In this document: positions 18,189 to 27,324 of the stretch, in pieces
How positions within the stretch are numbered: the first letter of the stretch is position 1
Layout: each line of letters opens with the position of its first letter
NCBI GenBank assembly: GCA_951812805.1
Contig: CATOSZ010000001.1
Span: 124,001-188,000, forward strand
DNA length: 64,000 nt
Reading direction: 5' to 3'
Source: an uncultured Alphaproteobacteria bacterium
Lineage (GTDB): Bacteria; Pseudomonadota; Alphaproteobacteria; GCA-2731375
Notes under the pieces: model-generated
The model's database searches: none
What the model was told of the DNA's origin: nothing
Seen by the model: the letters and a program-made list of their open reading frames with translations, nothing else
Made by a program: the position numbers and the translations under genes

Positions 18189-19775
18189 CTACCCGGGGAG
18201 GTCGAAGGCGGCCTGGAAACGTTCCCAGCAGGCGAGGTGGTTGCCGTACTTGCGGTGCCCGGCGCTGTGATGGGCCGAGGCCAGCAGGAGCCTGTCCCGC
18301 TCCGACGCGGTGGAGCGGAGATAGTCCTCGAGCGTGATCTGCGCCAGCTCCTGGTTGTGCGGGTCGTTGCCGATCTTTGCACCGGCAAGCGCCAAGCGTT
18401 CGACCAGACGGTCCGGGTCCGCGCCCAAATCGAGATAGGCCTGGGTCCAGTTCCGGCTCGCCGCCGGGTCGAGGCCGAGGACGTTCGTCTCGATTCTGTC
18501 CAGGATATCGTCGGCGCTCAGGCCGGCGGCCTCGGCTGGCGCGGCAATCTCGACCGGGCCGTTGCCGGGGATGTTCGCCTGGTGGTGGGCCGCGCGGTTG
18601 AGGAAGGCGGCGGCGACGAACAGCAGTTTGACCCGCTGGGGATGGGCGAAGCTGTCGTAGAACCAGCGGAGCGTGTTGCAGTATTCATAACAGTGCTGCG
18701 ACATCGAGAAGTTCACCGCGTCGCCGGTTTCCAGCAGGATTTGCGCCGCGCCGATCTGGATGGTGTCGATCAGGTGGACGAGCGACTTGCCGGCCTTCAA
18801 CAGATCCGCCAGCACGGCGAGATAGCCCGGCTCCGGCTCGCGGATGATCGCGGTGATCAGGCGTTCCGCTTCCGTGGCCGATAACGCGTCGGTGTTGTCG
18901 AACAGTGCGCGCTCCACCTCGGCCGTGCCGCCGTAGGGCACCGCGCTCAGCGTCTGGCCCTCGATATGGATCTTTACCGCGTTGCAGGCGAGTTCATAGG
19001 TCGAATACCAGCGCGGGCCGACCGCGATGTCGAGGGCACCCGCATAGATGATGGGATGGGAGTTCTCGTAGCCGACCAGGCGGGCCAGCTCCACCGTCGC
19101 CCGCGCCCTATAGGCTTTGTGGCCGGTGGTGTAGGAGCGGTTGTTCAACATCCGGTCCTGTACGTCGATCAGGCCGGCGAAGCACAGCTCGGCCAGGGCC
19201 CGCTCGCGATTTTCGGGCTCCTCGTAGAGGCCGCGGAAAATCCGGTAGGCCGGCATCACCTCGCCCCGGTGCACCAAGGTCATCCAGTGACCGAACCGCT
19301 CGTCCGCCGTGCCGGGCTCACGCAGCGGTTCGGCGTCGGGCCAATGCACGACGGGCGCCGGCGGCGGGCCGGGTGGCATCTCGTAGCCGCGCGCATAGTG
19401 GCCGGGCGCCTTCAGGATCTTCTGGTTCCAGATATCGAGGCCGGTGGGGATGTACCAGACGGTCTGGGCCAGCGGCAGCGCCTGGTATTCGGCCGGCACC
19501 AGGCGGGCCAAGTGCATGGCGGCCCGGGCGCTCAACAGGCAATGGTCGTTGTTGACGAAGTTCACATAGCCGTCGTCGATCCGCTCGTGATAGGGCACAT
19601 GGGTCAGCGGTCCGTGAATCCGGACGGCGGCGAGCGCGATCTCCTCGAACGGCCGGCCCTCGCGGACCAGGTCGTAATAGGCGTCCGAGGCACCCTTGGA
19701 ATCGCGGGCGAGGATGCGTTCCTCCAACCGTTCGTAGATCGTCTGGGTGTCGTCGCCCGCCGCTTGCAATGCCAT
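18189..19775 (-). CDS. Uncharacterised 528-aa helical protein
   Basis: Complete ORF directly upstream of P450 on same strand; no recognised motif; many His/Tyr in conserved-looking helices. Confidence 0.65.
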   Translation of the reverse strand: MALQAAGDDTQTIYERLEERILARDSKGASDAYYDLVREGRPFEEIALAAVRIHGPLTHVPYHERIDDGYVNFVNNDHCLLSARAAMHLARLVPAEYQALPLAQTVWYIPTGLDIWNQKILKAPGHYARGYEMPPGPPPAPVVHWPDAEPLREPGTADERFGHWMTLVHRGEVMPAYRIFRGLYEEPENRERALAELCFAGLIDVQDRMLNNRSYTTGHKAYRARATVELARLVGYENSHPIIYAGALDIAVGPRWYSTYELACNAVKIHIEGQTLSAVPYGGTAEVERALFDNTDALSATEAERLITAIIREPEPGYLAVLADLLKAGKSLVHLIDTIQIGAAQILLETGDAVNFSMSQHCYEYCNTLRWFYDSFAHPQRVKLLFVAAAFLNRAAHHQANIPGNGPVEIAAPAEAAGLSADDILDRIETNVLGLDPAASRNWTQAYLDLGADPDRLVERLALAGAKIGNDPHNQELAQITLEDYLRSTASERDRLLLASAHHSAGHRKYGNHLACWERFQAAFDLPG

Positions 19776-19915
19776 GGTTCGAATCCTCCGTCGTTGATGT
19801 TGCCAATTATGGCAATTGGAGGGATTCAGTCCAGTCCGCGCCGCCTCGTCGGCTTGACACGAGGGGGCGCGTTCGCCGCAGACTGCCCCGTCATCGAGCG
19901 GGACGGGGTTTGCGC

Positions 19916-20932
19916 ATGCGGTTCGGGATCATGATGCGGGGGCAGTTTCCGGCGGGCGAGCCGGTCGCGGACCGCTTTCAGGAGATGCTGGCCCAGGCCC
20001 GTCTCGCGGAGGAGCTGGGCTTCGATTCCCTCGCCAAGGGCTCGCACTATTCGAGCCATCCGCTGCAGGACATGCAGCAGATTCCCTTCCTCGCCCGGGT
20101 GGCGGCGGAGGCGCCGAGCCTCCGGCTGATCACCGGGGTGCTGCTGCTGCCCTTGCACAAGCCCCTCGACGTCGCCGAGCAGGTCGGCACCCTCGACATC
20201 ATCACCGGCGGCAAGGCGATTTTCGGCTGCGGGGTCGGCTACCGCGATGTCGAGTTCGCCGCCTTCGGCACCCGGCGGGGCGAGCGTGGCCGCCGCTTCG
20301 AAGAAAACCTGGAGGCGATCCTGGCGCTCTGGCGGGGTGGGCTGGTCGATCTCGAAGGCAGCCACTTCCGGCTCGACCAGGCGGCCTGTTCCGCCATGCC
20401 GGTGCAACGCCCGCACCCGCCGATCTGGATCGGCGCCAGTGCCGACGCCGCGATCCGCCGCGCCGCGGCCATGGGCAGCTGCTGGTACGTCGGGCCCAAC
20501 GACCGGCTGGACGCGATAGAAGAACAGCTGGAAACCTACAAGCGCGCGCTCGACGATGCCGGCCGGCCGTTTCCCGACGAGTTCGCCTTCCGCCGCGAGG
20601 TCTTCGTCGCGCGCACCCGGGAGGAGGCGTTCCGCCTGGCCCGCGAGCCGATCCTGACCAAGTACAAGGCCTATTTCTCCTGGGGGCTCGGCCGCTCGCG
20701 CCCCGGCGCCACGGACGAGCTCGGCCAGGACTTCGAAGACCTGGTGCGCGACCGCTTCCTGATCGGTTCGCCGGAAGAGGTGGCGGAAGGGATGCTCGCC
20801 TTCCAGCGCCGCCTCGGCGTCAACCACATCGTCATGAGCCTGCACTGGCCCGGCCTCGACATCGCCCATTCGATGGACGCGATGCGCCTGTTGGCCGACG
20901 AGGTCATGCCGCTGGTCCGCCGGGGGGGTTGA
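19916..20932 (+). CDS. LLM-class flavin-dependent oxidoreductase (luciferase-like)
   Basis: MRFGIMMRGQFP...EELGFDSL...ITGGKAIFGCGVGYRDVEF. Confidence 0.9.
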   Translation: MRFGIMMRGQFPAGEPVADRFQEMLAQARLAEELGFDSLAKGSHYSSHPLQDMQQIPFLARVAAEAPSLRLITGVLLLPLHKPLDVAEQVGTLDIITGGKAIFGCGVGYRDVEFAAFGTRRGERGRRFEENLEAILALWRGGLVDLEGSHFRLDQAACSAMPVQRPHPPIWIGASADAAIRRAAAMGSCWYVGPNDRLDAIEEQLETYKRALDDAGRPFPDEFAFRREVFVARTREEAFRLAREPILTKYKAYFSWGLGRSRPGATDELGQDFEDLVRDRFLIGSPEEVAEGMLAFQRRLGVNHIVMSLHWPGLDIAHSMDAMRLLADEVMPLVRRGG

Positions 20933-20989
20933 AGCCCCGGCGTTCGGGGCCACGTATAGTGTCGTGACTTCAACAAGGGGGAGAGACCG

Positions 20990-21565
20990 ATGGCGATCGA
21001 CGAAGCCTATGCGGTCGACGATGTCGCGCTGCGCGACGAAGTCCGCAAGAAATACCGCGAGGTCGCGCTCGACCCCGGCGGTGAATTCCACTTCCACACC
21101 GGCCGGCCCTTGGCCCGCCGCCTCGGTTACGACGATGCGGTGGTCGATCCGCTGCCGGACGCGGCGGTGGAATCCTTCGCCGGCGTCGGCAATCCTTTCG
21201 CGCACCGCACCCTTCAGGCGGGGGAGCGCGTGGTCGATGTCGGCTCGGGCGGCGGTTTCGACTGCTTCGTCGCCGCCGGCCAGGTCGGGCCGTCGGGCCG
21301 CGTAGTCGGCATCGACATGACGGAAGAGATGCTGGCCAAGTCGCGCGCCACCGCCCGGGCCATGGGCCTCGACCATGTCGCCTTCGAAGAGGGCATCATC
21401 GAAGCCCTACCGGTCGCGGACGGCTGGGCCGACGCGGTCATCTCGAACGGCGTCATCAACCTTTGTGCCGACAAGGAACAGGTGTTCGCGGAAATCCGCC
21501 GCGTGCTGAAGCCGGGCGGCACCCTGCAGTTCGCCGACATCGCCAACGGCCAACCGGTCCCGGAG
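20990..21565 (+). pseudogene. SAM-dependent methyltransferase, 5' fragment (interrupted by ISAs1-family element)
   Basis: VVDVGSGGGFDCFVAAGQVG...ISNGVINLCADKEQVFAEIRRVLKPGGTLQFADIANGQPVPE then IS. Confidence 0.92.
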
Positions 21566-22774
21566 CAGGGGAATCGCATTTGGAATTGCCTTGACGTGCG
21601 TGTTTGATCTTGAGGTATTGGCGCGAATCGATTCTACCCGGTCTTTTCACGGGTGGAGGTTGCGATGGAAGGCTTTCTGGAGTGCTTTGAGGGTCTCGAG
21701 GATCCGCGGACTGGCAATGCCGGGCGTCACGATCTGCTGGAGATCTTGACGATCGCCCTGTGCACGGTCCTCTCGGGCGGTCAGACGGCGGTCGACATGG
21801 CGATCTTCGCGCGTGAAAAGGAGGCGTTCCTGCGGGAATTTCTCGTACTCGAACATGGCGTGCCGAGCCACGACACCTTCAGCCGGGTGTTCCGGTTGCT
21901 GGATCCGGAGGCGTTCGGCGCCTGCTTCCAGCGCTTCATGGCGCGCTTTTCCGAGACCTGCCAAGGGGTCATTGCGATCGACGGCAAGGTGGTGCGGCGA
22001 TCCTACGACAAGGCGAGCGGCACGTCGGCGCTGCATATGGTCTCGGCCTGGGGCTGTGATCAGCGGCTGGTGTTGGGGCAAGTCGCCACCGACGCCAAGT
22101 CCAACGAGATCACCGCCGTGCCGAAGCTGTTGAAACTATTGAGCCTCGAGGGGACGATCGTGACCGTGGACGCCCTCAATTGCCAGCGCGCCATCGCCAG
22201 CCAGATTATCGAGCAGGGGGGTGACTACGCCCTGGCGTTGAAGGGCAATCAAGGCACGCTGCATGACGACGTGAGAACCTTCCTCGACGATCCGAAAGCC
22301 GAAGCGACCACCACCGACACCACGGTCGATGGCGATCATGGCCGCATCGAGACCCGTGCCGCTCTCGTCTCCAGCCACGTCGAGTGGCTGCAAGAGCGCC
22401 ATCATTGGCCGGGCCTGAAGGCGGTCGCCAAAGTCACCCGGACCCGCGAGTGCGCGGAGAAGACGTCGAGCGAAACCGCCTACTACCTGCTCAGCCAGCC
22501 GCTCGACGCCGAGCGCTTCAATCCCGTTGCCCGGGCGCACTGGGGGGTCGAAAACCGCCTGCACTGGTGCCTCGATGTCCAAATGAACGAAGACCAAGAC
22601 AGAACCCGCAAGGACAATGGACCGCACAATCTCGCCGTCCTGCGCCACATGGCGCTCAATGTCATGCGAAAGGATCCACGAAAAGACTCGCTGCGCGCCA
22701 AGTTCAAAATCGCCGCTTGGAACAACGACTATCTCCTGTCACTCCTCGGCAAATTCTGAAATGCGATTGCCCTG
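21566..22774 (+). mobile_element. ISAs1-family insertion sequence
   Basis: IRs CAGGGGAATCGCATTT / CAGGGCAATCGCATTT; perfect 10-bp TSD GGTCCCGGAG (21556-21565, 22775-22784). Confidence 0.95.
21653..22759 (+). CDS. ISAs1-family transposase
   Basis: FEGLEDPRTGNAGRHDLLEIL...IAIDGKVVRRS...WGVENRLHWCLDVQMNEDQDRTRKDNGPHNLAVLRHMALNV. Confidence 0.95.
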   Translation: MEVAMEGFLECFEGLEDPRTGNAGRHDLLEILTIALCTVLSGGQTAVDMAIFAREKEAFLREFLVLEHGVPSHDTFSRVFRLLDPEAFGACFQRFMARFSETCQGVIAIDGKVVRRSYDKASGTSALHMVSAWGCDQRLVLGQVATDAKSNEITAVPKLLKLLSLEGTIVTVDALNCQRAIASQIIEQGGDYALALKGNQGTLHDDVRTFLDDPKAEATTTDTTVDGDHGRIETRAALVSSHVEWLQERHHWPGLKAVAKVTRTRECAEKTSSETAYYLLSQPLDAERFNPVARAHWGVENRLHWCLDVQMNEDQDRTRKDNGPHNLAVLRHMALNVMRKDPRKDSLRAKFKIAAWNNDYLLSLLGKF

Positions 22775-22784
22775 GGTCCCGGAG

Positions 22785-22991
22785 GCGGCGGTTCAGAACA
22801 TCGACCTCTGGACGGCGTGAATCGCCGGTGGCCTGCCGTGTGCAGGCTGGCGGCGGATGCTGAGCCAGGCGGGTTTCGTCGATATCGAGATCGGCGAGGC
22901 GCACGACACCTTCGGCGGCGCCGGCGGCGAGCCGAACGCGCGCCGCTTCGAAGTCTTCGGCTACGACTTCATCGCGCGCAAGCCGGGGTGA
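22785..22991 (+). pseudogene. SAM-dependent methyltransferase, 3' fragment with in-frame TGA (candidate Sec codon 22818-22820)
   Basis: AAVQNIDLWTA-[TGA]-IAGGLPCAGWRRMLSQAGFVDIEIGEAHDTFGGAGGEPNARRFEVFGYDFIARKPG*; same frame as 5' fragment after removing IS and one TSD copy. Confidence 0.88.
22818..22856 (+). promoter_or_regulatory. Candidate bacterial SECIS element (UGA plus downstream hairpin)
   Basis: UGA A [UCGCCGGUGGCCUGC CGUGU GCAGGCUGGCGGCGG]: 15-position stem with a single G-G mismatch, 5-nt loop with G at position 2, 16 nt from UGA to loop. Confidence 0.7.
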
Positions 22992-22997
22992 GGGCGC

Positions 22998-23372
22998 TCA
23001 CGACGTCGCGGCGAGGGGGGCGGCCGCCGCCGTCTCCCGCGGCAGGTGCAGACGGAAGAAGCTGGAGCCGTCGGGGCGGAATTCGACGGTAAGGTCGCCG
23101 CCCATGGCCCGGGCGATGGCCTTCGAGATCGGCAGGCCGAGGCCGGCGCCGTAGCCGCGGTCGGCCCGGCCGCCGCGGGCGAATTTCTCGAAGATCAACT
23201 CCGCCTCGTCCCGGGCGACACCGCCGCCGTTGTCGGTGACGTCGACATGGACTTGGTCGCCTCGCGCCTCGGCCCTGAGCACGATGCGCGGCGCGGCCGC
23301 CGGATTGTACTTCACCGCGTTCGACAGCAGGTTGATCAGGACCTGCTGCAGCCGGTCGCCGTTGGCCCGGAC
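22998..23372 (-). pseudogene. Histidine kinase C-terminal (HATPase) fragment truncated by IS21 element
   Basis: GDRLQQVLINLLSNAVKYNP...DNGGGVARDEAELIFEKFARG...GYGAGLGLPISKAIARAMGG; reads into IS end. Confidence 0.88.
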
Positions 23373-23442
23373 TGTCAATCAGCATTTAATTCTGACCCCC
23401 TATCGGCGTGCAAAATTGACCCCCCCCCCTTGCTTCGACGGA

Positions 23443-23549
23443 GGTTGTCCCGGTAGTCCACGGGAGGGCCCCGCGCGGCTTCGTGTAGCGCTTTGCGTTA
23501 CGCGGAGCGAAGCCGCGTGGGAGGGGCCTGTGGGCCCACCGGGACAACC
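23443..23549. repeat. 107-bp imperfect palindrome inside IS21-A copy 1
   Basis: Outer arms GGTTGTCCCGGT / ACCGGGACAACC, inner arms CGCGGCTTCG / CGAAGCCGCG. Confidence 0.85.
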
Positions 23550-23612
23550 GGGCCGGCGGCGGAACGTGGGGATCAGGTGGGGTTCTTGAAGTGGCAATGA
23601 GCTTTTGAAGTA

Positions 23613-23914
23613 GTGTCCAGACTGTTCTGCAAGTTTGTCATGGCTGCCGATGAGGGCCACCGGCATGCCTGGCGCGGAGATTTCGATTGCTCGGAGCGCC
23701 AGGCATGCCGAGCCGCCGTCAGGCGGCTTTCTGGATGCGTTCGCTTTTGCTCTCCTTGAGATGGATCATGTTGAGCTAGCGGTTGGCATCCAGCCAGTCC
23801 TCATGGATTTCGATCGCGAGAGCCCGGACCAGCCGGAGGCAGCTCATCCACCCCATCGGCCCGGACTTGTGCCCCAGCTACGAAACCCCTTTTGCAGAAC
23901 AATCTGTACAGGAC
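23613..23914 (-). mobile_element. Nested decayed IS256-like remnant inside IS21-A copy 1
   Basis: IRs TGTCCAGACTGTTCTGCAA / TGTACAGATTGTTCTGCAA; encodes RALAIEIHEDWLDANR*LNMIHLKESKSERIQKAA*. Confidence 0.6.
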
Positions 23915-23942
23915 CCGTTTTGATTTGCCCGCCTTTGCGATG

Positions 23943-23991
23943 AAAGCCCCCAGGCTGATTGGCTCCATATAGCGGATCAGCCTGGGGCTTT
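23943..23991 (-). terminator. Hairpin terminator downstream of istB, copy 1
   Basis: AAAGCCCCCAGGCTGAT ... ATCAGCCTGGGGCTTT. Confidence 0.65.
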
Positions 23992-24004
23992 GCTTACAGG
24001 GCGG

Positions 24005-24736
24005 CTACTTTTGTCGTCGCTGTTTGCTTTGTGCGAAGCGGTAAGACATGTTGCCTGTTTCGATGATTGCGCAGTGATGCGTTACACGATCCAGCAACGC
24101 GGTTGTCATTTTTGCATCTCCGAAGACGGAGACCCATTCCCCGAACTCCAGATTGGTGGTGATGATGACGCTGGTCTTCTCATAGAGTTTGCTGATCAGG
24201 TGGAACAAGAGCGCACCGCCGGATTTGGGGAATGGGATATAGCCCAGTTCGTCGATGATGACGCAATCCATGGCCGTCAGTTGCCGGATGATCTTGCCGG
24301 CGTTGCCTTCGGCCTGTTCCTTGATCAGCGCATTGATCAGATCGACGGCGTTGAAGAAACGGACCTTCTTTCCCTGATTGATCAACAGCGTCCCCAGAGC
24401 AATGGCGATGTGGGTTTTGCCCGTACCGGTTCCGCCCACCAGAATGAGGTTGTGGGCCTCCTGGGTGAACTGCCCTGAGCAGAAGGGGTCGATTTGCGCT
24501 TGGGTGACGGCGGCTAGGCCGTAATCGAAAGTGGCGAAGTCCTTATGGTGGGGGAACTTCGAGGCCCGCATTTGGTGCTGGATAGAGCGCACCCGGCGCT
24601 CTACAGTCTCGGCGTCGATCAGTTGCTTTATCGCAGTGGTCAGACTTGGCGGCTTGCGCGCGGCCAGCAAAGCTTCGGCGCAAGCCGCCATTCCATACAG
24701 CCTCAGGGCGATCAGTTGGTCTATCAAAGCTTTCAT
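24005..24736 (-). CDS. istB: IstB-like ATP-binding transposition protein
   Basis: [27 protein letters not shown]. Confidence 0.95.
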   Translation of the reverse strand: MKALIDQLIALRLYGMAACAEALLAARKPPSLTTAIKQLIDAETVERRVRSIQHQMRASKFPHHKDFATFDYGLAAVTQAQIDPFCSGQFTQEAHNLILVGGTGTGKTHIAIALGTLLINQGKKVRFFNAVDLINALIKEQAEGNAGKIIRQLTAMDCVIIDELGYIPFPKSGGALLFHLISKLYEKTSVIITTNLEFGEWVSVFGDAKMTTALLDRVTHHCAIIETGNMSYRFAQSKQRRQK

Positions 24737-26259
24737 GCGACGGCCTCCCCGGCAACGCACAGCGTCTCATAGCGCTTGCAGTCCGCTTCGGGCCGCAAGG
24801 TCAGTTGCGGATAGGCGTGGCTCTCGCCCCATGGCGCGATGACCGGCTCCACCAGTTGGTTGATCAGATTGATGATGGCCGGAAGGCGCAGCGTGTTCTG
24901 CTCCACGGCCAGTTCACAGGCTATCTCGACCACCTCGATCCCGTGATCCTGGGCCAGCAGGAGCAGATCGACAAACTCCCGGTCCCCGCCTTTGCCGGCC
25001 ATGTAATGCGCCCTGACCCGGTGCATCGCCTCAGGCAATTGCCAACCCACAAAGGGCGCGCCATCTCTCAGCGCGCCGGGCTTGCGGTCGAGTAGGGGCA
25101 GGTAATGCCAGGGCTCGAAATAGCTGGCGTTGCGGGTAAAGCGGCGCTTGTGCTCGGCAATCACATTCTGCCCTGACACAACCACGATCCGGTCCGCATA
25201 GGCGCGCAGAGAGACAAGCTCCCCGGCGAACCGGGAGGGGACGCTATAGCGATTGGTGGCATATTGGACCAGACAGGTAGAGCGGACACGAGCGGCCTTC
25301 TCAACATAGCCGTCAAAAGCCCGGCCCAGGGGACGCAGTTCGGCGCACTCGTCTGCGAACACGTCCGAGATCTTGCGATCCGATTGTTCGGGGTGGGCGC
25401 GATTCGCCAATTCCTCGCAGCGCAGACGCAACCAGCCGTTCAGCGCATCCAGATCGTCAAAGGCGGGCTTGGGCGCAAACAGCTGTCCCCGCAGGAACCC
25501 AACCTGGTTCTCAATCTGACCCTTCTCCCACCCCGCCGCGGGTGTGCAAGCAACCGGTTCCATCACATAGTGGTTCATCAACGCCAGAAAGCGCGGATGG
25601 AACACACGGTCCTTAGAGCGCGAAACATAGGTTACCATCGTCTTGGGGTTGTCGATGATCACCCGGCGCGGTACGCCGCCATAGAAAGACATCGCCCGTG
25701 CAAAGGCGTCCAGCACCATCTCCTGAGATTCGCTGGGATAGGCAACAACAAAGGGCTTGCGGCTATGACATAGGCGGAAGTGGGCAACCTTTACCTTCTG
25801 CTCGACACCGCCCAGGACAGCGTATTCCGTGCTCCAGTCAAACTGGAGCGCGTCACCTGCCGTAAAGTGCAACGGAATGAACGCATCCCCCGATCCGGCG
25901 CCAGAACGCTTCAGGTCGCGGACAAACCTCTGAACCGTCGAGTAGGATCCGCTATAGCCTTCCGACACAAGCTGCTCATAAAGCTTCTTGGCCGTCCGGC
26001 GCTCACGGCGCGGGCGCCCCAGGTCCTGCTCAAAGAGCGCCCGAAGCCGGCTGGCGAAGCCATCGCTAAGCTTACGCCGGACGGGTGAAACGCGCCGCTG
26101 ATAGCTCGGTGGATCGCCGTCCTTCAGATACTTCTTAATCGTGTTCCGCGACAAACCAGTCTGACGAGATACAGATCGGATACTCCGACCCTCCCGTAAT
26201 ATCCAACGTCGGATCTTCAATACGCTTTCCATCAATACCACCTGCTCTTTCCTCCGCAC
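24733..26259 (-). CDS. istA: IstA-like IS21 transposase
   Basis: HTH + [14 protein letters not shown]...[15 protein letters not shown]...[15 protein letters not shown]. Confidence 0.95.
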   Translation of the reverse strand: MRRKEQVVLMESVLKIRRWILREGRSIRSVSRQTGLSRNTIKKYLKDGDPPSYQRRVSPVRRKLSDGFASRLRALFEQDLGRPRRERRTAKKLYEQLVSEGYSGSYSTVQRFVRDLKRSGAGSGDAFIPLHFTAGDALQFDWSTEYAVLGGVEQKVKVAHFRLCHSRKPFVVAYPSESQEMVLDAFARAMSFYGGVPRRVIIDNPKTMVTYVSRSKDRVFHPRFLALMNHYVMEPVACTPAAGWEKGQIENQVGFLRGQLFAPKPAFDDLDALNGWLRLRCEELANRAHPEQSDRKISDVFADECAELRPLGRAFDGYVEKAARVRSTCLVQYATNRYSVPSRFAGELVSLRAYADRIVVVSGQNVIAEHKRRFTRNASYFEPWHYLPLLDRKPGALRDGAPFVGWQLPEAMHRVRAHYMAGKGGDREFVDLLLLAQDHGIEVVEIACELAVEQNTLRLPAIINLINQLVEPVIAPWGESHAYPQLTLRPEADCKRYETLCVAGEAVA

Positions 26260-26348
26260 TGTTCCGTGCGGATGCTAGCGTTCCAGGTGGGTCAATTCTT
26301 ACCGCTCATAACCCACCAAAGTGGGTCAGTTTTGCATGCCGATTCACA

Positions 26349-27268
26349 CTCTGGCCCAAGCGGGTAAGTACGTTGCCGAAGGCCGCGGGATTGTGGTCGA
26401 CCTGGATCTGGAGGCGTTCTTCGACCGGGTCAATCACGACATTCTGATGTCCCGACTGGCTGGGCGGATTGGCGACAAGCGCCTGCTGCGCACCATCCGT
26501 CGCTTTCTGCAAGCGGGGATGATGCAGACCGGCGTCTGCATCCGGCGCCATGAGGGCACGCCGCAAGGCGGCCCGCTGTCGCCGCTGCTGGCCAATCTTC
26601 TACTGGACGATCTGGACCGGATGCTGGAGGCGCGGGGCCATAGCTTCTGCCGTTATGCCGACGACGTGAACATCTACGTTCGCACTCGAGCGGCGGGCGA
26701 GCGGGTGATGGCCTCGGTCGCCGAATTCCTCCAAGGCAGGTTGCATCTGCGGGTCAACCAGGAGAAAAGTGCCGTCGCTCCGGCCGGGGACCGCAAGTTC
26801 CTCGGCCACCGGCTGTTGTCGGATGGATCGCTCGGCATCGCGCCGCAAAGCCTGCGGCGGGCGAAGCAACGGGTTCGCGAGATCACCCGGCGCAACCGGG
26901 GCATCAGCCTCGCGCGCATGGTCGGCGAACTCAACGGCTTCCTCGCCGGCTGGGTGACGTACTTCCGCCATGCCCGTTGCGCGAGCCAGCTTCGGCGTCT
27001 CGACGGCTGGATCCGTCGAAAACTGCGCTGTGTCCGGCTCAAGCAATGCAAGCGCACCAAGGCGCAAGCGGACTTCCTGCGAAGCCTCGGGGTGCCCGAG
27101 CGGCGGGCCTGGATCTTGGCTCTCTCCGGCAAGGGCTGGTGGCGCAAGTCCCTCAGCTATCAAGCCACCGAAGCCATGACCCTGGCTTGGTTCGAAGGCC
27201 AGGGGCTTGTCCCTATGACCGATAGGTATCTCGCGTTACAACTGACCGGAAACCGCCGTGGTACGTAG
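26349..27268 (+). pseudogene. Group II intron reverse transcriptase/maturase, N-terminally truncated
   Basis: GTPQGGPLSPLLANLLLDDLD, CRYADDVNIYVR, GIIM domain LNGFLAGWVTYFR; N-terminal RT motifs missing. Confidence 0.92.
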
Positions 27269-27324
27269 AACGTATGCCCGGTGGTGTGGGAGGAGGGGCG
27301 CCGAGAGGACCCCTCCTACCCGAT
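26349..27324 (+). mobile_element. 5'-truncated group II intron (3' part with DV/DVI)
   Basis: RT/maturase fragment followed by DV-like GGAAACCGCCGTGGTACGTAGAACGTATGCCCGGTGGT and DVI-like GTGGGAGGAGGGG...CCCCTCCTACCCGAT; ends AT. Confidence 0.85.

Larger units (their letters stand above)
23373..26348 (-). mobile_element. IS21-family element A, copy 1
   Basis: Ends TGTCAATCAGCATTTAATTCTGACCC... / TGTGAATCGGCATGCAAAACTGACCC...; same sequence as 38527-41500 in reverse; no matching TSD. Confidence 0.93.

Noticed and set aside
24005-24478. Plus-strand ORFs overlapping istB (e.g. 23990-24478)
   Set aside because: Antisense shadows of istB, repeated in both IS copies
27258-27324. N-terminal MVRRTYARWCGRRGAERTPPTRF of the substrate-binding ORF as a real protein start
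   Set aside because: This stretch translates group II intron domains V and VI; the real 5' exon is missing
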